Under the pieces are notes generated by a model. That model did no database searches. It saw nothing but the letters and a program-made list of their open reading frames with translations, and had not been told where the DNA came from. Shown one piece after another: positions 15,214 through 21,983 of a stretch of DNA of 23,348 nt (position 1 is its first letter; each line of letters begins with the position of its first letter). The position numbers and the translations under genes are program-made. Where the stretch lies: NCBI GenBank assembly GCA_959606065.1, contig CAUHHV010000028.1:1-23348 (forward strand), given 5' to 3'. The stretch comes from an uncultured Collinsella sp. (GTDB lineage: Bacteria > Actinomycetota > Coriobacteriia > Coriobacteriales > Coriobacteriaceae).

Positions 15214-16368
15214 ATGGTTGAGTGGATTGTTCGTCGTGCGCAGGGCGACCGTGCGCGCGTGGGCACGTTGACGGGCGTGGTGTGTATTCTCGCCAATGTT
15301 GCGCTTTGCGCTGCGAAGGGTGCAATTGGCGTGCTGTCGGGATCGGTTTCGATTGTGGCGGACGCCATGAACAACCTGTCCGATGCCAGCTCGAATATCG
15401 TGAGCGTGCTGGGCTTTAGGCTGGCGAGCAAGCCGGCCGACCCCGAGCATCCTTACGGACATGGCCGCTACGAGTATCTCTCGGGTCTGGTCGTGGCGGC
15501 ACTCGTACTGCTGATCGGCCTTGAGCTTATCAAGTCCTCGGTTGAGCGCGTCATCCACCCCGAACCTGTCGAGTTCTCGCTTGCCCTGGTGGCAGTCTTG
15601 GCACTTTCGATGGTTGTAAAGCTGTGGATGGCGGTCCTCAACCAAAAGCTCGGCGATCGCATTGAGTCCGAGACGCTGCATGCGACCGCGCAGGATTCCA
15701 AGAACGATGTTCTTGCTACGGGCGCCGTGTTAGCGTGCGCAATTGTTTCGCAGGTGACGCACATCAATCTTGACGCATGGGTCGGCCTTGCCGTTGGCGC
15801 CTATATTGGCTGGAGTGGTTTTGAGCTTATCCAAGATACGGTGAGCCCGCTTTTGGGCCAGGCGCCCGATCCCAGGCTGGTCAAGCACATTCGAGACAAG
15901 ATCATGAGCTATCCCGGCGTTTTGGGCGTCCACGACCTTATGGTTCACGATTATGGTCCGGGCAGGAAGTTTGCAAGTGCGCACGCCGAGATGGCGGCCG
16001 AGACCAGCCCGCTGGAAAGTCACGACACACTCGATAACATCGAGCAGTCGTTTAGAAACGAAGACGGCATGATCGTCACGCTCCATTACGACCCCATCGT
16101 GACCGACGATCCAAAGGTGGCGAGCATGCGTCTGCGCATCAACGCTATGGCTCAAGAGGTCGATAGCCGCCTCTCGATCCACGACCTACGCTGTGTTCCG
16201 GGCCCCACGCATACCAACGTGATCTTTGACTGCGCGCGGCCCTCGGATTTGACGATGAACGCCGAGGACCTAAAGCGCGCGTTGGCGAAACATGTCGAAT
16301 CCGAATATCCCAAGTCGATTGCCAAGATCACGATCGACGAAGACTATGTCGGCCATACCCACGAGTAG
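15214..16368 (+). CDS. Cation diffusion facilitator, probably Mn2+ efflux type
   Basis: Proton-coupled metal exporter of the CDF family. The 384 residues start with six likely membrane spans and end with a long cytosolic domain (from about residue 210) that is larger than the usual single CDF C-terminal domain. Metal-site residues: Asn53 and Asp57 in span 2 (DAMNNLSD) and Asp161 and Asp165 in span 5 (AQDSKNDV). This Asn-Asp/Asp-Asp set is the one known from manganese exporters such as MntE, where zinc exporters have His-Asp. HPYGHGRYEY (79-88) is the usual loop after span 2. The ribosome binding site is weak (G-rich, 15200-15207). The phosphatase gene follows after 39 bases. Confidence 0.88.
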   Translation: MVEWIVRRAQGDRARVGTLTGVVCILANVALCAAKGAIGVLSGSVSIVADAMNNLSDASSNIVSVLGFRLASKPADPEHPYGHGRYEYLSGLVVAALVLLIGLELIKSSVERVIHPEPVEFSLALVAVLALSMVVKLWMAVLNQKLGDRIESETLHATAQDSKNDVLATGAVLACAIVSQVTHINLDAWVGLAVGAYIGWSGFELIQDTVSPLLGQAPDPRLVKHIRDKIMSYPGVLGVHDLMVHDYGPGRKFASAHAEMAAETSPLESHDTLDNIEQSFRNEDGMIVTLHYDPIVTDDPKVASMRLRINAMAQEVDSRLSIHDLRCVPGPTHTNVIFDCARPSDLTMNAEDLKRALAKHVESEYPKSIAKITIDEDYVGHTHE

Positions 16369-16407
16369 GGCCGAGCTGATAAAGCAACTGATGCAGAAGG
16401 GGAGAGC

Positions 16408-17034
16408 ATGAAGCGCCTATACCTACTCCGCCACGGTCAGACGGAGTTCAACGTCAAAAAGCTGGTCCAGGGCCGCTGCGATTCACCGTTGACCGACCTG
16501 GGCCGCAAACAAGCGGGAATGGCAGCCGCATGGCTCAAGGCCCACAACGTCGTTCCCGACAAAGTGGTCTCTTCGCCCTTAGGCCGAGCCATGGACACGG
16601 CAAGTCTCGTCGCAACCGAACTCCTCGGCCCGGATGCAGCAGTCGAGCCCTGCGAAGGCATCATCGAGCGCAACTACGGCACCTTCGAAGAAGGCCCCCA
16701 CGATGCCCTTCCCACCGACGTCTGGGACCCCGGCGAGGATCTGGTCCCCTTCGGAGGAGAAGGAAGCCACGCGTTGCAAGAACGCATGGTAGGCACCCTC
16801 ACCAATCTCATGGGCGCCGATGGTATCGAAACCCTCCTAGCAGTAAGCCACGGCAGCGCCAGCCGCCAATTTATCAAGGCCGCAGCCCCAGAGGGCTTCG
16901 AGCTCCCAGCAAAACTCCCCAACTGCGCCATCATGATCTTCGTTTTTGACGAGGAAAAGCCACAAGCAGAAGGCGAGCCAATGCAATGCAAGTTCACCCT
17001 CCAGCAAATAGTGGACCCCCAACAAAGTAATTAG
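16408..17034 (+). CDS. Histidine phosphatase family protein (phosphoglycerate mutase-like)
   Basis: Branch-1 histidine phosphatase. The 208 residues contain the phosphohistidine motif RHGQTEFN (8-15), the second arginine in SSPLGRAMDTA, an acidic acid-base residue in the IIERNYGTFEEG segment and the second histidine in VSHGSASRQF. The substrate cannot be assigned: members act on phosphoglycerate, sugar phosphates, cobalamin intermediates or proteins. AAGGGGAG (16397-16404) precedes the ATG. Probably co-transcribed with the upstream transporter. Its codons use A-ending forms (GAA, AAA, CCA, CTA, GGA) more than its neighbours, which suggests low expression or a different history. No terminator with a T-run follows. 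Confidence 0.88.
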   Translation: MKRLYLLRHGQTEFNVKKLVQGRCDSPLTDLGRKQAGMAAAWLKAHNVVPDKVVSSPLGRAMDTASLVATELLGPDAAVEPCEGIIERNYGTFEEGPHDALPTDVWDPGEDLVPFGGEGSHALQERMVGTLTNLMGADGIETLLAVSHGSASRQFIKAAAPEGFELPAKLPNCAIMIFVFDEEKPQAEGEPMQCKFTLQQIVDPQQSN

Positions 17035-17063
17035 CTGAGCGAGCAGAGTTAAGCAGACATCAA

Positions 17064-17240
17064 CGTGGCGTTCCCAGTGTGCGGCGGAGGGGGCGGGCCT
17101 GAGACATATTAAGGTTGTCGCGAGTTCCGCACGAACAGGAGAGCACTTAATGTGCTCTCCGTCGTGAGCAGGACTGTAGAGCAGCAACCTTAATATGTCT
17201 CAGGCCCGCCCCCTCCGCCGCACACTGGGAACGTGCCACG
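17064..17240. repeat. Long near-perfect inverted repeat with internal hairpin
   Basis: Bases 17070-17117 pair with 17185-17232 without mismatch (48 pairs), then after a two-base bulge (17233-17234) the stem continues for six more pairs (17064-17069 with 17235-17240). The arms include GGGGGCGGGCC and ACATATTAAGG. The 67-base loop contains a second stem, GGAGAGCAC (17138-17146) with GTGCTCTCC (17152-17160). There is no T-run on either side, no open frame of note and no visible target duplication. It could be a MITE-like element, a structured RNA source or a cruciform barrier between operons. Not recognised as a known family. Confidence 0.95.
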
Positions 17241-17284
17241 CACTTTACCTGCGTAAACAATGTGAGTGAAATATGAATCTCGAT

Positions 17285-17309
17285 GGATACGCCCGCAGCC
17301 GTGTATACT
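17285..17309 (+). promoter_or_regulatory. Promoter region of rplC unit with shared motif, copy 2
   Basis: GGATACGCCCG (17285-17295), four bases, then CGTGTATAC (17300-17308). TATACT (17304-17309) is a good -10, and the motif fills its spacer region. The -35 position (17281-17286, CGATGG) is poor, which suggests an activator or a non-classical promoter. The motif matches copies before rpsL and rplB with exact spacing. Confidence 0.55.
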
Positions 17310-17315
17310 AAACAG

Positions 17316-17492
17316 CTGTGTGTAACCAGGGGAGTATTCTGGCTGGACAAAATGCCTGCTTAATAGGGTTGTCAGGTAGTCCGGGCGAAATACAAGGCTG
17401 GGGAGCACGTCGTGTAAGTAGTGGTCCTCTAGGGGCGTACGCTCGGTGGTGTACGCATTGTCCCAAGACCACGCGAGAGTTGGGATCATATC
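17316..17492 (+). promoter_or_regulatory. Structured leader of the rplC unit
   Basis: A leader of about 177 nt without a gene. GTGGTC (17421-17426) pairs with GACCAC (17467-17472). Inside it GGG (17432-17434) can pair with CCC (17462-17464), and GCGTAC (17435-17440) with GTACGC (17451-17456) around a ten-base loop. The outer stem ends 20 bases before the rplC start. E. coli has a long S10 leader bound by L4; whether this one has the same role is unknown, and I see no match to that structure. Confidence 0.45.
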
Positions 17493-18113
17493 TTGATCAG
17501 CATGATTCTCGGCCGCAAGATTGGCATGACCCAGGTTTGGGACGAGGACGATAACGTCGTTCCCGTCACGGTCATCCAGGCTGGCCCCTGCGCTGTCTCG
17601 CAGGTTAAAACTCAGGCAACCGACGGCTATGACGCCGTCCAGATCGGTTTCGGCGACATCAAGGCCAAGAACGTGAACAAGCCCATGGCTGGTCACTTCG
17701 CCAAGGCTGGCGTCGAGCCTGTCCGCTTCCTTCGTGAGGTCCGCGTCGAGAACGGCGAGGAGCACAAGGTCGGCGAGGTCGTCACCGTCGCTGATTTCGC
17801 TGATGTCGAGAAGGTCGACGTCATCGGTACCTCCAAGGGTAAGGGCTTCCAGGGTCGCATCAAGCGCTGGGGTCAGCGCCGCGGTCCTATGACGCATGGT
17901 TCTCACTTCCAGCGTCACCCCGGTTCTATCGGTCAGTGCGCCTATCCTGCGCGCGTCCTCAAGGGCGTCAAGATGGCCGGTCACATGGGTAACGAGCGCG
18001 TTACCGTCAAGAACCTTTCCGTTGTCCGCATCGATGCCGAGCAGAACCTCATCTTGGTCAAGGGCGCTGTCCCGGGTGCCAAGAATGGTCTCGTCGCCAT
18101 CCGTATGGCCTAA
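17493..18113 (+). CDS. rplC: 50S ribosomal protein L3
   Basis: L3 helps shape the peptidyl transferase region and starts 50S assembly. The 206 residues begin with the family signature ILGRKIGMTQVW and include the long loop GRIKRWGQRRGPMTHGS and GSIGQ. The start is probably TTG 17493, with GGGAT (17482-17486) six bases upstream; ATG 17502 would remove three residues but is 15 bases from that site. First gene of this ribosomal unit, with rplD 46 bases downstream. Normally it would follow rpsJ directly. Confidence 0.95.
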   Translation: MISMILGRKIGMTQVWDEDDNVVPVTVIQAGPCAVSQVKTQATDGYDAVQIGFGDIKAKNVNKPMAGHFAKAGVEPVRFLREVRVENGEEHKVGEVVTVADFADVEKVDVIGTSKGKGFQGRIKRWGQRRGPMTHGSHFQRHPGSIGQCAYPARVLKGVKMAGHMGNERVTVKNLSVVRIDAEQNLILVKGAVPGAKNGLVAIRMA

Positions 18114-18159
18114 GGGCCCAGCCCATTTAGCCCAGCGTCATACCAAGGAGAACACTTAA

Positions 18160-18786
18160 ATGGCAAAGTTTGAAGTAAAGAACAGCGAGGGCAAGAAGGT
18201 CGCCGAGGCCGAGCTCGCCGCTGAGGTGTACGGCATCGAGCCGAACATCCACGTTATGCACCACATCGTCAAGTGCCAGATGGCCTCTTGGCGTCAGGGC
18301 ACCCAGTCTGCTAAGGGTCGCTCTGAGGTTTCCGGTGGCGGCAAGAAGCCTTGGCGTCAGAAGGGCACCGGCCGTGCCCGCCAGGGTTCCATCCGTGCTG
18401 CCCAGTGGCGTCACGGTGGCGTTGTCTTCGCCCCCAAGCCCCGTTCCTACGCTAAGCGTATGAACAACAAGGAGGTCAAGCTGGCTATGCGCTCCGCGCT
18501 GTCCGCCAAGCTGGCCGATGGCGAGCTCGTGCTCGTCGACGACTACGGCTTCGAGAAGCCTTCCACCAAGGCTGCCGTCGCCATGCTCAAGGCTCTCGGC
18601 CTTGAGGGCAAGCGTCTGACCATCATCGTTCGCGATGAGGACGTCAACGCCTACCTGTCGTTCCGCAACATTCCCAAGACGTTCATCATCACTGCCGACG
18701 AGGCCAACACCTACGATCTCGTCAACAACAACGCTGTGCTGATGCCCGCCGACATCGCCGCTCACTTCGGGGAGGTGCTTGCATAA
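18160..18786 (+). CDS. rplD: 50S ribosomal protein L4
   Basis: L4 lines the peptide exit tunnel. The 208 residues contain the conserved tunnel-loop segment SGGGKKPWRQKGTGRARQGS and the following QWRHGGVVFAPKPRSY. In E. coli L4 also represses its own operon; that role is not shown here. AAGGAG (18145-18150) precedes the ATG. The stop codon is followed with no gap by the rplW start, so the two are probably translated in a coupled manner. Confidence 0.97.
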   Translation: MAKFEVKNSEGKKVAEAELAAEVYGIEPNIHVMHHIVKCQMASWRQGTQSAKGRSEVSGGGKKPWRQKGTGRARQGSIRAAQWRHGGVVFAPKPRSYAKRMNNKEVKLAMRSALSAKLADGELVLVDDYGFEKPSTKAAVAMLKALGLEGKRLTIIVRDEDVNAYLSFRNIPKTFIITADEANTYDLVNNNAVLMPADIAAHFGEVLA

Positions 18787-19074
18787 ATGACCGCCCACGA
18801 GATCATCATCCGTCCGATCGTGTCCGAGCGTTCCTTCTCCGGCATGGAGCTGAACAAGTACACGTTCGAGGTCGCCAAGGATGCTAACAAGTATCAGATC
18901 AAGGACGCTGTCGAGGAGATCTTCGGCGTCAAGGTCGTTCGCGTGAACACCCTGACGGTCAAGCCCAAGACCAAGCGCGTGCGCTATGTCGCCGGCAAGA
19001 CCCGTTCTTGGAAGAAGGCCATCGTTACGCTGGCCGAGGGCGACACCATCGAGGTCTTTGGCAACCAGGCCTAA
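18787..19074 (+). CDS. rplW: 50S ribosomal protein L23
   Basis: L23 sits at the exit of the peptide tunnel and is the docking point for trigger factor and SRP. The 95 residues are the usual length, beginning IIIRPIVSERSF and with the C-terminal TKRVRYVAGKTRSWKKAIVTL. GGGGAGG (18769-18775), inside the end of rplD, is the ribosome binding site. After it comes an unusual 179-base gap before rplB. Confidence 0.97.
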   Translation: MTAHEIIIRPIVSERSFSGMELNKYTFEVAKDANKYQIKDAVEEIFGVKVVRVNTLTVKPKTKRVRYVAGKTRSWKKAIVTLAEGDTIEVFGNQA

Positions 19075-19091
19075 GACTCGCTGCTGTTGAG

Positions 19092-19129
19092 TGAGCTCAT
19101 GCCTCCCAAATAGGGGAGGCGGGAGCTCA
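19092..19129 (+). other. Strong hairpin between rplW and rplB
   Basis: TGAGCTC (19092-19098) pairs with GAGCTCA (19123-19129), and GCCTCCC (19101-19107) pairs with GGGAGGC (19114-19120), with a 2x2 internal loop between the stems and a six-base apical loop. Only TTT follows a few bases later (AAGGTTTC), so it is at best a weak terminator. It may be a processing site or an attenuator separating rplC-D-W from rplB onward. Confidence 0.6.
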
Positions 19130-19135
19130 AGGTTT

Positions 19136-19174
19136 CGGGCGTATAAAATGGACACGCCCGGAACCGTGTATACG
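19136..19174 (+). promoter_or_regulatory. Internal promoter-like region before rplB with shared motif, copy 3
   Basis: GGACACGCCCG (19150-19160), four bases, then CGTGTATAC (19165-19173), spaced exactly as in copies 1 and 2. It contains the perfect dyad ACACG-N8-CGTGT. TATACG (19169-19174) would be the -10 of an internal promoter. On RNA, CGGGCGT (19136-19142) can also pair with ACGCCCG (19154-19160). A small CGAGG/CCTCG hairpin follows at 19192-19206. Confidence 0.5.
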
Positions 19175-19253
19175 TCCGGTGTCATCGCACCCGAGGCAGA
19201 ACCTCGAATCCCTGTCTGCGATGGCTAACGGATTCCTATTGAAAGGGATTGTA

Positions 19254-20084
19254 ATGGCTGTAAAGCACCTTAAGCCGACCTCCGCTGGTAGGCGTTGGCA
19301 GACGATCTCCGATTTCTCCGAGATCACCTGCACCAAGCCCGAGAAGTCTCTTCTCGAGCCCCTGCCCAAGAAGGCCGGTCGTAACAACAACGGCCGCATC
19401 ACCACCCGCCACCAGGGCGGCGGCGTGAAGCGTCGTTACCGCGTGATCGACTTCAAGCGCAACAAGGACGGCGTGCCCGCCAAGGTTGCCACGATCGAGT
19501 ACGATCCGAACCGTTCCGCTCGCATCGCTCTGCTGCACTACGCTGACGGTGAGAAGCGCTACATCCTGGCCCCCAAGGGCCTCGAGGTCGGTCAGACCAT
19601 CATGTCCGGTTCTGACGCCGACATCAAGCCGGGCAACGCTCTGCCCCTCGCCGACATCCCCGTCGGTACGCTCATCCACGCCGTCGAGTTCCAGCCGGGC
19701 AAGGGCGCTGCTATCGCCCGTTCCGCCGGTAACTCCTGCCAGCTGATGGGTAAGGAGGGCAAGTACGCTATCGTCCGTATGCCTTCCTCCGAGATGCGCC
19801 GCATCCTCGTTACCTGCCGCGCCACCGTCGGTGAGGTCGGCAACGCCGATCACGCCAACATCGTCATCGGCAAGGCCGGCCGTAAGCGTCACATGAACGT
19901 GCGCCCGACCGTCCGCGGTACCGTCATGAACCCTGTCGACCACCCGCACGGCGGTGGCGAGGGCAAGAACCACACCTCTGGTCGTCCCTCTGTTACCCCC
20001 TGGGGTAAGCCGACGAAGGGCCTTCGTACGCGCAAGAAGAAGAAGGTCTCGAACCAGCACATCATTCGTCGCCGTAAGAAGTAA
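19254..20084 (+). CDS. rplB: 50S ribosomal protein L2
   Basis: L2 binds 23S rRNA near the peptidyl transferase centre and is needed for subunit joining. The 276 residues are normal, starting AVKHLKPTSAGRRWQTISDFSEIT and containing the conserved VDHPHGGGEGK (about 228-238) and a basic C-terminus. AAAGGGA (19242-19248) precedes ATG 19254 by five bases. An in-frame GTG at 19179 is rejected: it lacks such a site and adds non-family residues. The gene begins a new sub-block after a long gap. Confidence 0.97.
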   Translation: MAVKHLKPTSAGRRWQTISDFSEITCTKPEKSLLEPLPKKAGRNNNGRITTRHQGGGVKRRYRVIDFKRNKDGVPAKVATIEYDPNRSARIALLHYADGEKRYILAPKGLEVGQTIMSGSDADIKPGNALPLADIPVGTLIHAVEFQPGKGAAIARSAGNSCQLMGKEGKYAIVRMPSSEMRRILVTCRATVGEVGNADHANIVIGKAGRKRHMNVRPTVRGTVMNPVDHPHGGGEGKNHTSGRPSVTPWGKPTKGLRTRKKKKVSNQHIIRRRKK

Positions 20085-20116
20085 TTTCGGATACCGAGTT
20101 TTAGGAGAAAGCACTT

Positions 20117-20377
20117 ATGAGCAGAAGTCTCAAAAAGGGCCCGTTCGTGGAGACTCGCCTTCTCTCGCGTATCACCGCGATGAACGAGGCTGGCAAGAAG
20201 GACGTCGTGAAGACCTGGTCCCGCGCGTCCACCATCTTCCCCGAGATGGTTGGTCACACCATCGCCGTCCACGACGGCCGCAAGCATGTGCCCGTGTATG
20301 TTACCGAGTCCATGGTTGGTCACAAGCTCGGCGAGTTCGCGCCGACTCGTACGTTCCGTGGCCACAAGGCCAAATAG
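20117..20377 (+). CDS. rpsS: 30S ribosomal protein S19
   Basis: S19 lies in the 30S head next to S13. The 86 residues show the family segments SRSLKKGPFVE at the N-terminus, TWSRASTIFPEMVGHTIAVHDGRKHVPVY in the centre and KLGEFAPTRTFRGH near the end. AGGAG (20103-20107) precedes the ATG by nine bases. It stands between rplB and rplV as in the conserved S10 order. Confidence 0.97.
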   Translation: MSRSLKKGPFVETRLLSRITAMNEAGKKDVVKTWSRASTIFPEMVGHTIAVHDGRKHVPVYVTESMVGHKLGEFAPTRTFRGHKAK

Positions 20378-20391
20378 GGGGTTAACCGTAA

Positions 20392-20763
20392 ATGGCAACT
20401 AAGTCTATTGAAACTGAGGCCACCGAGGTTCGCGCCGTCGCTAAGTACGTGCGTGTTTCCCCCAGCAAGGCCCGCCTGGTGGTCGATCTGATCCGCCGCA
20501 AGCCTGTCGCTCAGGCCTTCGACATCCTCCACTTCTGCGACCGCGCCGTCGCCGTGGATGTCGAGAAGGTTCTCCGTTCCGCCGTTGCGAACGCCGAGAA
20601 CAACAACGGTCTGCGTGCCGACAACCTGGTTGTCGCCGCTGCCTATGTTGACGAGGGTCCGACGCTTAAGCGCATCCGTCCCCGCGCCAAGGGTTCCGCT
20701 TCTCGCATTCTGAAGCGTACTTCCCACATCACCGTCGTCGTTGCTCCTCGAAAGGAGGCGTAA
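20392..20763 (+). CDS. rplV: 50S ribosomal protein L22
   Basis: L22 spans all six domains of 23S rRNA, and its long loop forms part of the exit-tunnel constriction. The 123 residues include KYVRVSPSKARLVVDLIRRK near the N-terminus and the loop region LKRIRPRAKGSASRILKRTSHITVVV. The binding site is a simple G-run (20377-20381), weaker than those of its neighbours. It starts 14 bases after rpsS and ends six bases before rpsC. Confidence 0.96.
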   Translation: MATKSIETEATEVRAVAKYVRVSPSKARLVVDLIRRKPVAQAFDILHFCDRAVAVDVEKVLRSAVANAENNNGLRADNLVVAAAYVDEGPTLKRIRPRAKGSASRILKRTSHITVVVAPRKEA

Positions 20764-20769
20764 AGCTGT

Positions 20770-21480
20770 ATGGGTCAGAAAGTCTACCCCACCGGCTTCC
20801 GTCTTGGCATCACCGAGAACTGGCGCTCCCGCTGGTTCGCAGAGAAGGATTACGCTAAGACCCTCGGTAACGATCTCGAGATCCGCAAGTACCTCGAGAA
20901 GCGTCTTTCCCGCGCAGCTGTCTCCCGCGTCGAGATCGAGCGCGCTGGCGACAAGGTGAAGGTCATCATCCTCACCGCTCGCCCCGGCGTTGTCATCGGT
21001 AAGAAGGGTGCCGAGATCGATACCCTCCGCACCGAGCTCGAGAAGGTCGCTGGCGTCTCCAAGGGCCAGCTCTCCGTCGACGTTGTTGAGATCAAGCGCC
21101 CCGAGCTCGACGCCAACCTCGTTGCTCAGTCTATCGCCGAGCAGCTCGAGGGCCGCGTTGCCTTCCGTCGCGCTATGCGCAAGGCTGTCCAGTCTGCCCG
21201 CAAGGCCGGCGCTAAGGGCATCCGTATCCAGTGCTCCGGTCGTCTCGGCGGTGCCGAGATGGGCCGTCGTGAGTGGTACCGCGAGGGTCGCGTGCCTCTG
21301 CACACCCTCCGTGCCAAGATCGACTACGGCACGGCTGTCGCCAGCACCACCATGGGCGCTTGCGGCGTGAAGGTCTGGATCTACCTGGGCGAGAAGCTCC
21401 CGGGCCAGCCTGTTCCCAACCCTGCACTCGAGGGCTCTTCCCGTCCTCGTCGTCGTAACTCCGAGAGGAGGGGTCAGTAG
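20770..21480 (+). CDS. rpsC: 30S ribosomal protein S3
   Basis: S3 sits at the mRNA entry channel and takes part in mRNA unwinding. The 236 residues begin GQKVYPTGFRLGI; the KH domain has the GXXG loop in VVIGKKGAEID, and the C-terminal domain contains CSGRLGGAEMGRREW and GACGVKVWIYLGE. AAAGGAGG (20751-20758), within the end of rplV, is the ribosome binding site. The stop codon overlaps the GTG start of rplP by one base. Confidence 0.97.
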   Translation: MGQKVYPTGFRLGITENWRSRWFAEKDYAKTLGNDLEIRKYLEKRLSRAAVSRVEIERAGDKVKVIILTARPGVVIGKKGAEIDTLRTELEKVAGVSKGQLSVDVVEIKRPELDANLVAQSIAEQLEGRVAFRRAMRKAVQSARKAGAKGIRIQCSGRLGGAEMGRREWYREGRVPLHTLRAKIDYGTAVASTTMGACGVKVWIYLGEKLPGQPVPNPALEGSSRPRRRNSERRGQ

Positions 21481-21983
21481 TGCTTGCCCCTAAGCGTATT
21501 CTTCACCGCAAGGTGCAGCGTGGCTCCATGAAGGGCCAGGCCAAGGGTAATACCGAGCTGCATTTCGGCGAGTTTGGTATCCAGGCTCTCGAGGCCCATT
21601 GGATCACCAACCGTCAGATCGAGGCCGCTCGTATTGCCATGACCCGCTACATGAAGCGTGGCGGTCGTGTCTACATCACGATCTTCCCCGATAAGCCCAT
21701 CACCAAGAAGCCTGCCGAGACTCGCATGGGTTCTGGTAAGGGTAACCCCGAGGAGTGGGTGGCCGTCGTCAAGCCCGGCCGCATCATGTTCGAGGTCAAG
21801 GGCGTGCCCGAGGAGGTCGCTCGCGAGGCTCTGCGTCTTGCACAGCACAAGCTTCCCATCAAGACCAAGATTGTTGCTGCTAAGAACGCTGAGCAGCGCA
21901 TCGAGAAGGAGATGGCTGAGGAGGCCGCTCTCGAGGCCAAGTGGGCTGCTGAGGACGCCGCCGCCGCCAAGGAGGAGAACTAA
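21480..21983 (+). CDS. rplP: 50S ribosomal protein L16 with C-terminal extension
   Basis: L16 organises the A-site side of 50S. The first roughly 140 residues are typical (APKRILHRKVQRGSMKG, WITNRQIEAARIAMTRYMKRGG, KPAETRMGSGKGNPEEWVAVV). The protein is 167 residues long; a tail of about 28 Ala- and Glu-rich residues (from about 140) follows the point where most bacterial L16 proteins end. The start is GTG, overlapping the rpsC stop, with GAGAGGAGGGG just upstream. rpmC overlaps its stop by one base. Confidence 0.96.
   Translation: MLAPKRILHRKVQRGSMKGQAKGNTELHFGEFGIQALEAHWITNRQIEAARIAMTRYMKRGGRVYITIFPDKPITKKPAETRMGSGKGNPEEWVAVVKPGRIMFEVKGVPEEVAREALRLAQHKLPIKTKIVAAKNAEQRIEKEMAEEAALEAKWAAEDAAAAKEEN

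Noticed and set aside
17064..17240. The long palindrome as an intrinsic terminator
   Set aside because: No T-run follows on either strand, and the stem is several times longer than terminators need. A terminator role by another mechanism is not excluded.
17064..17240. The long palindrome as a typical insertion-sequence remnant
   Set aside because: No transposase fragment and no flanking target duplication could be seen, so a MITE-like origin is left only as a possibility.
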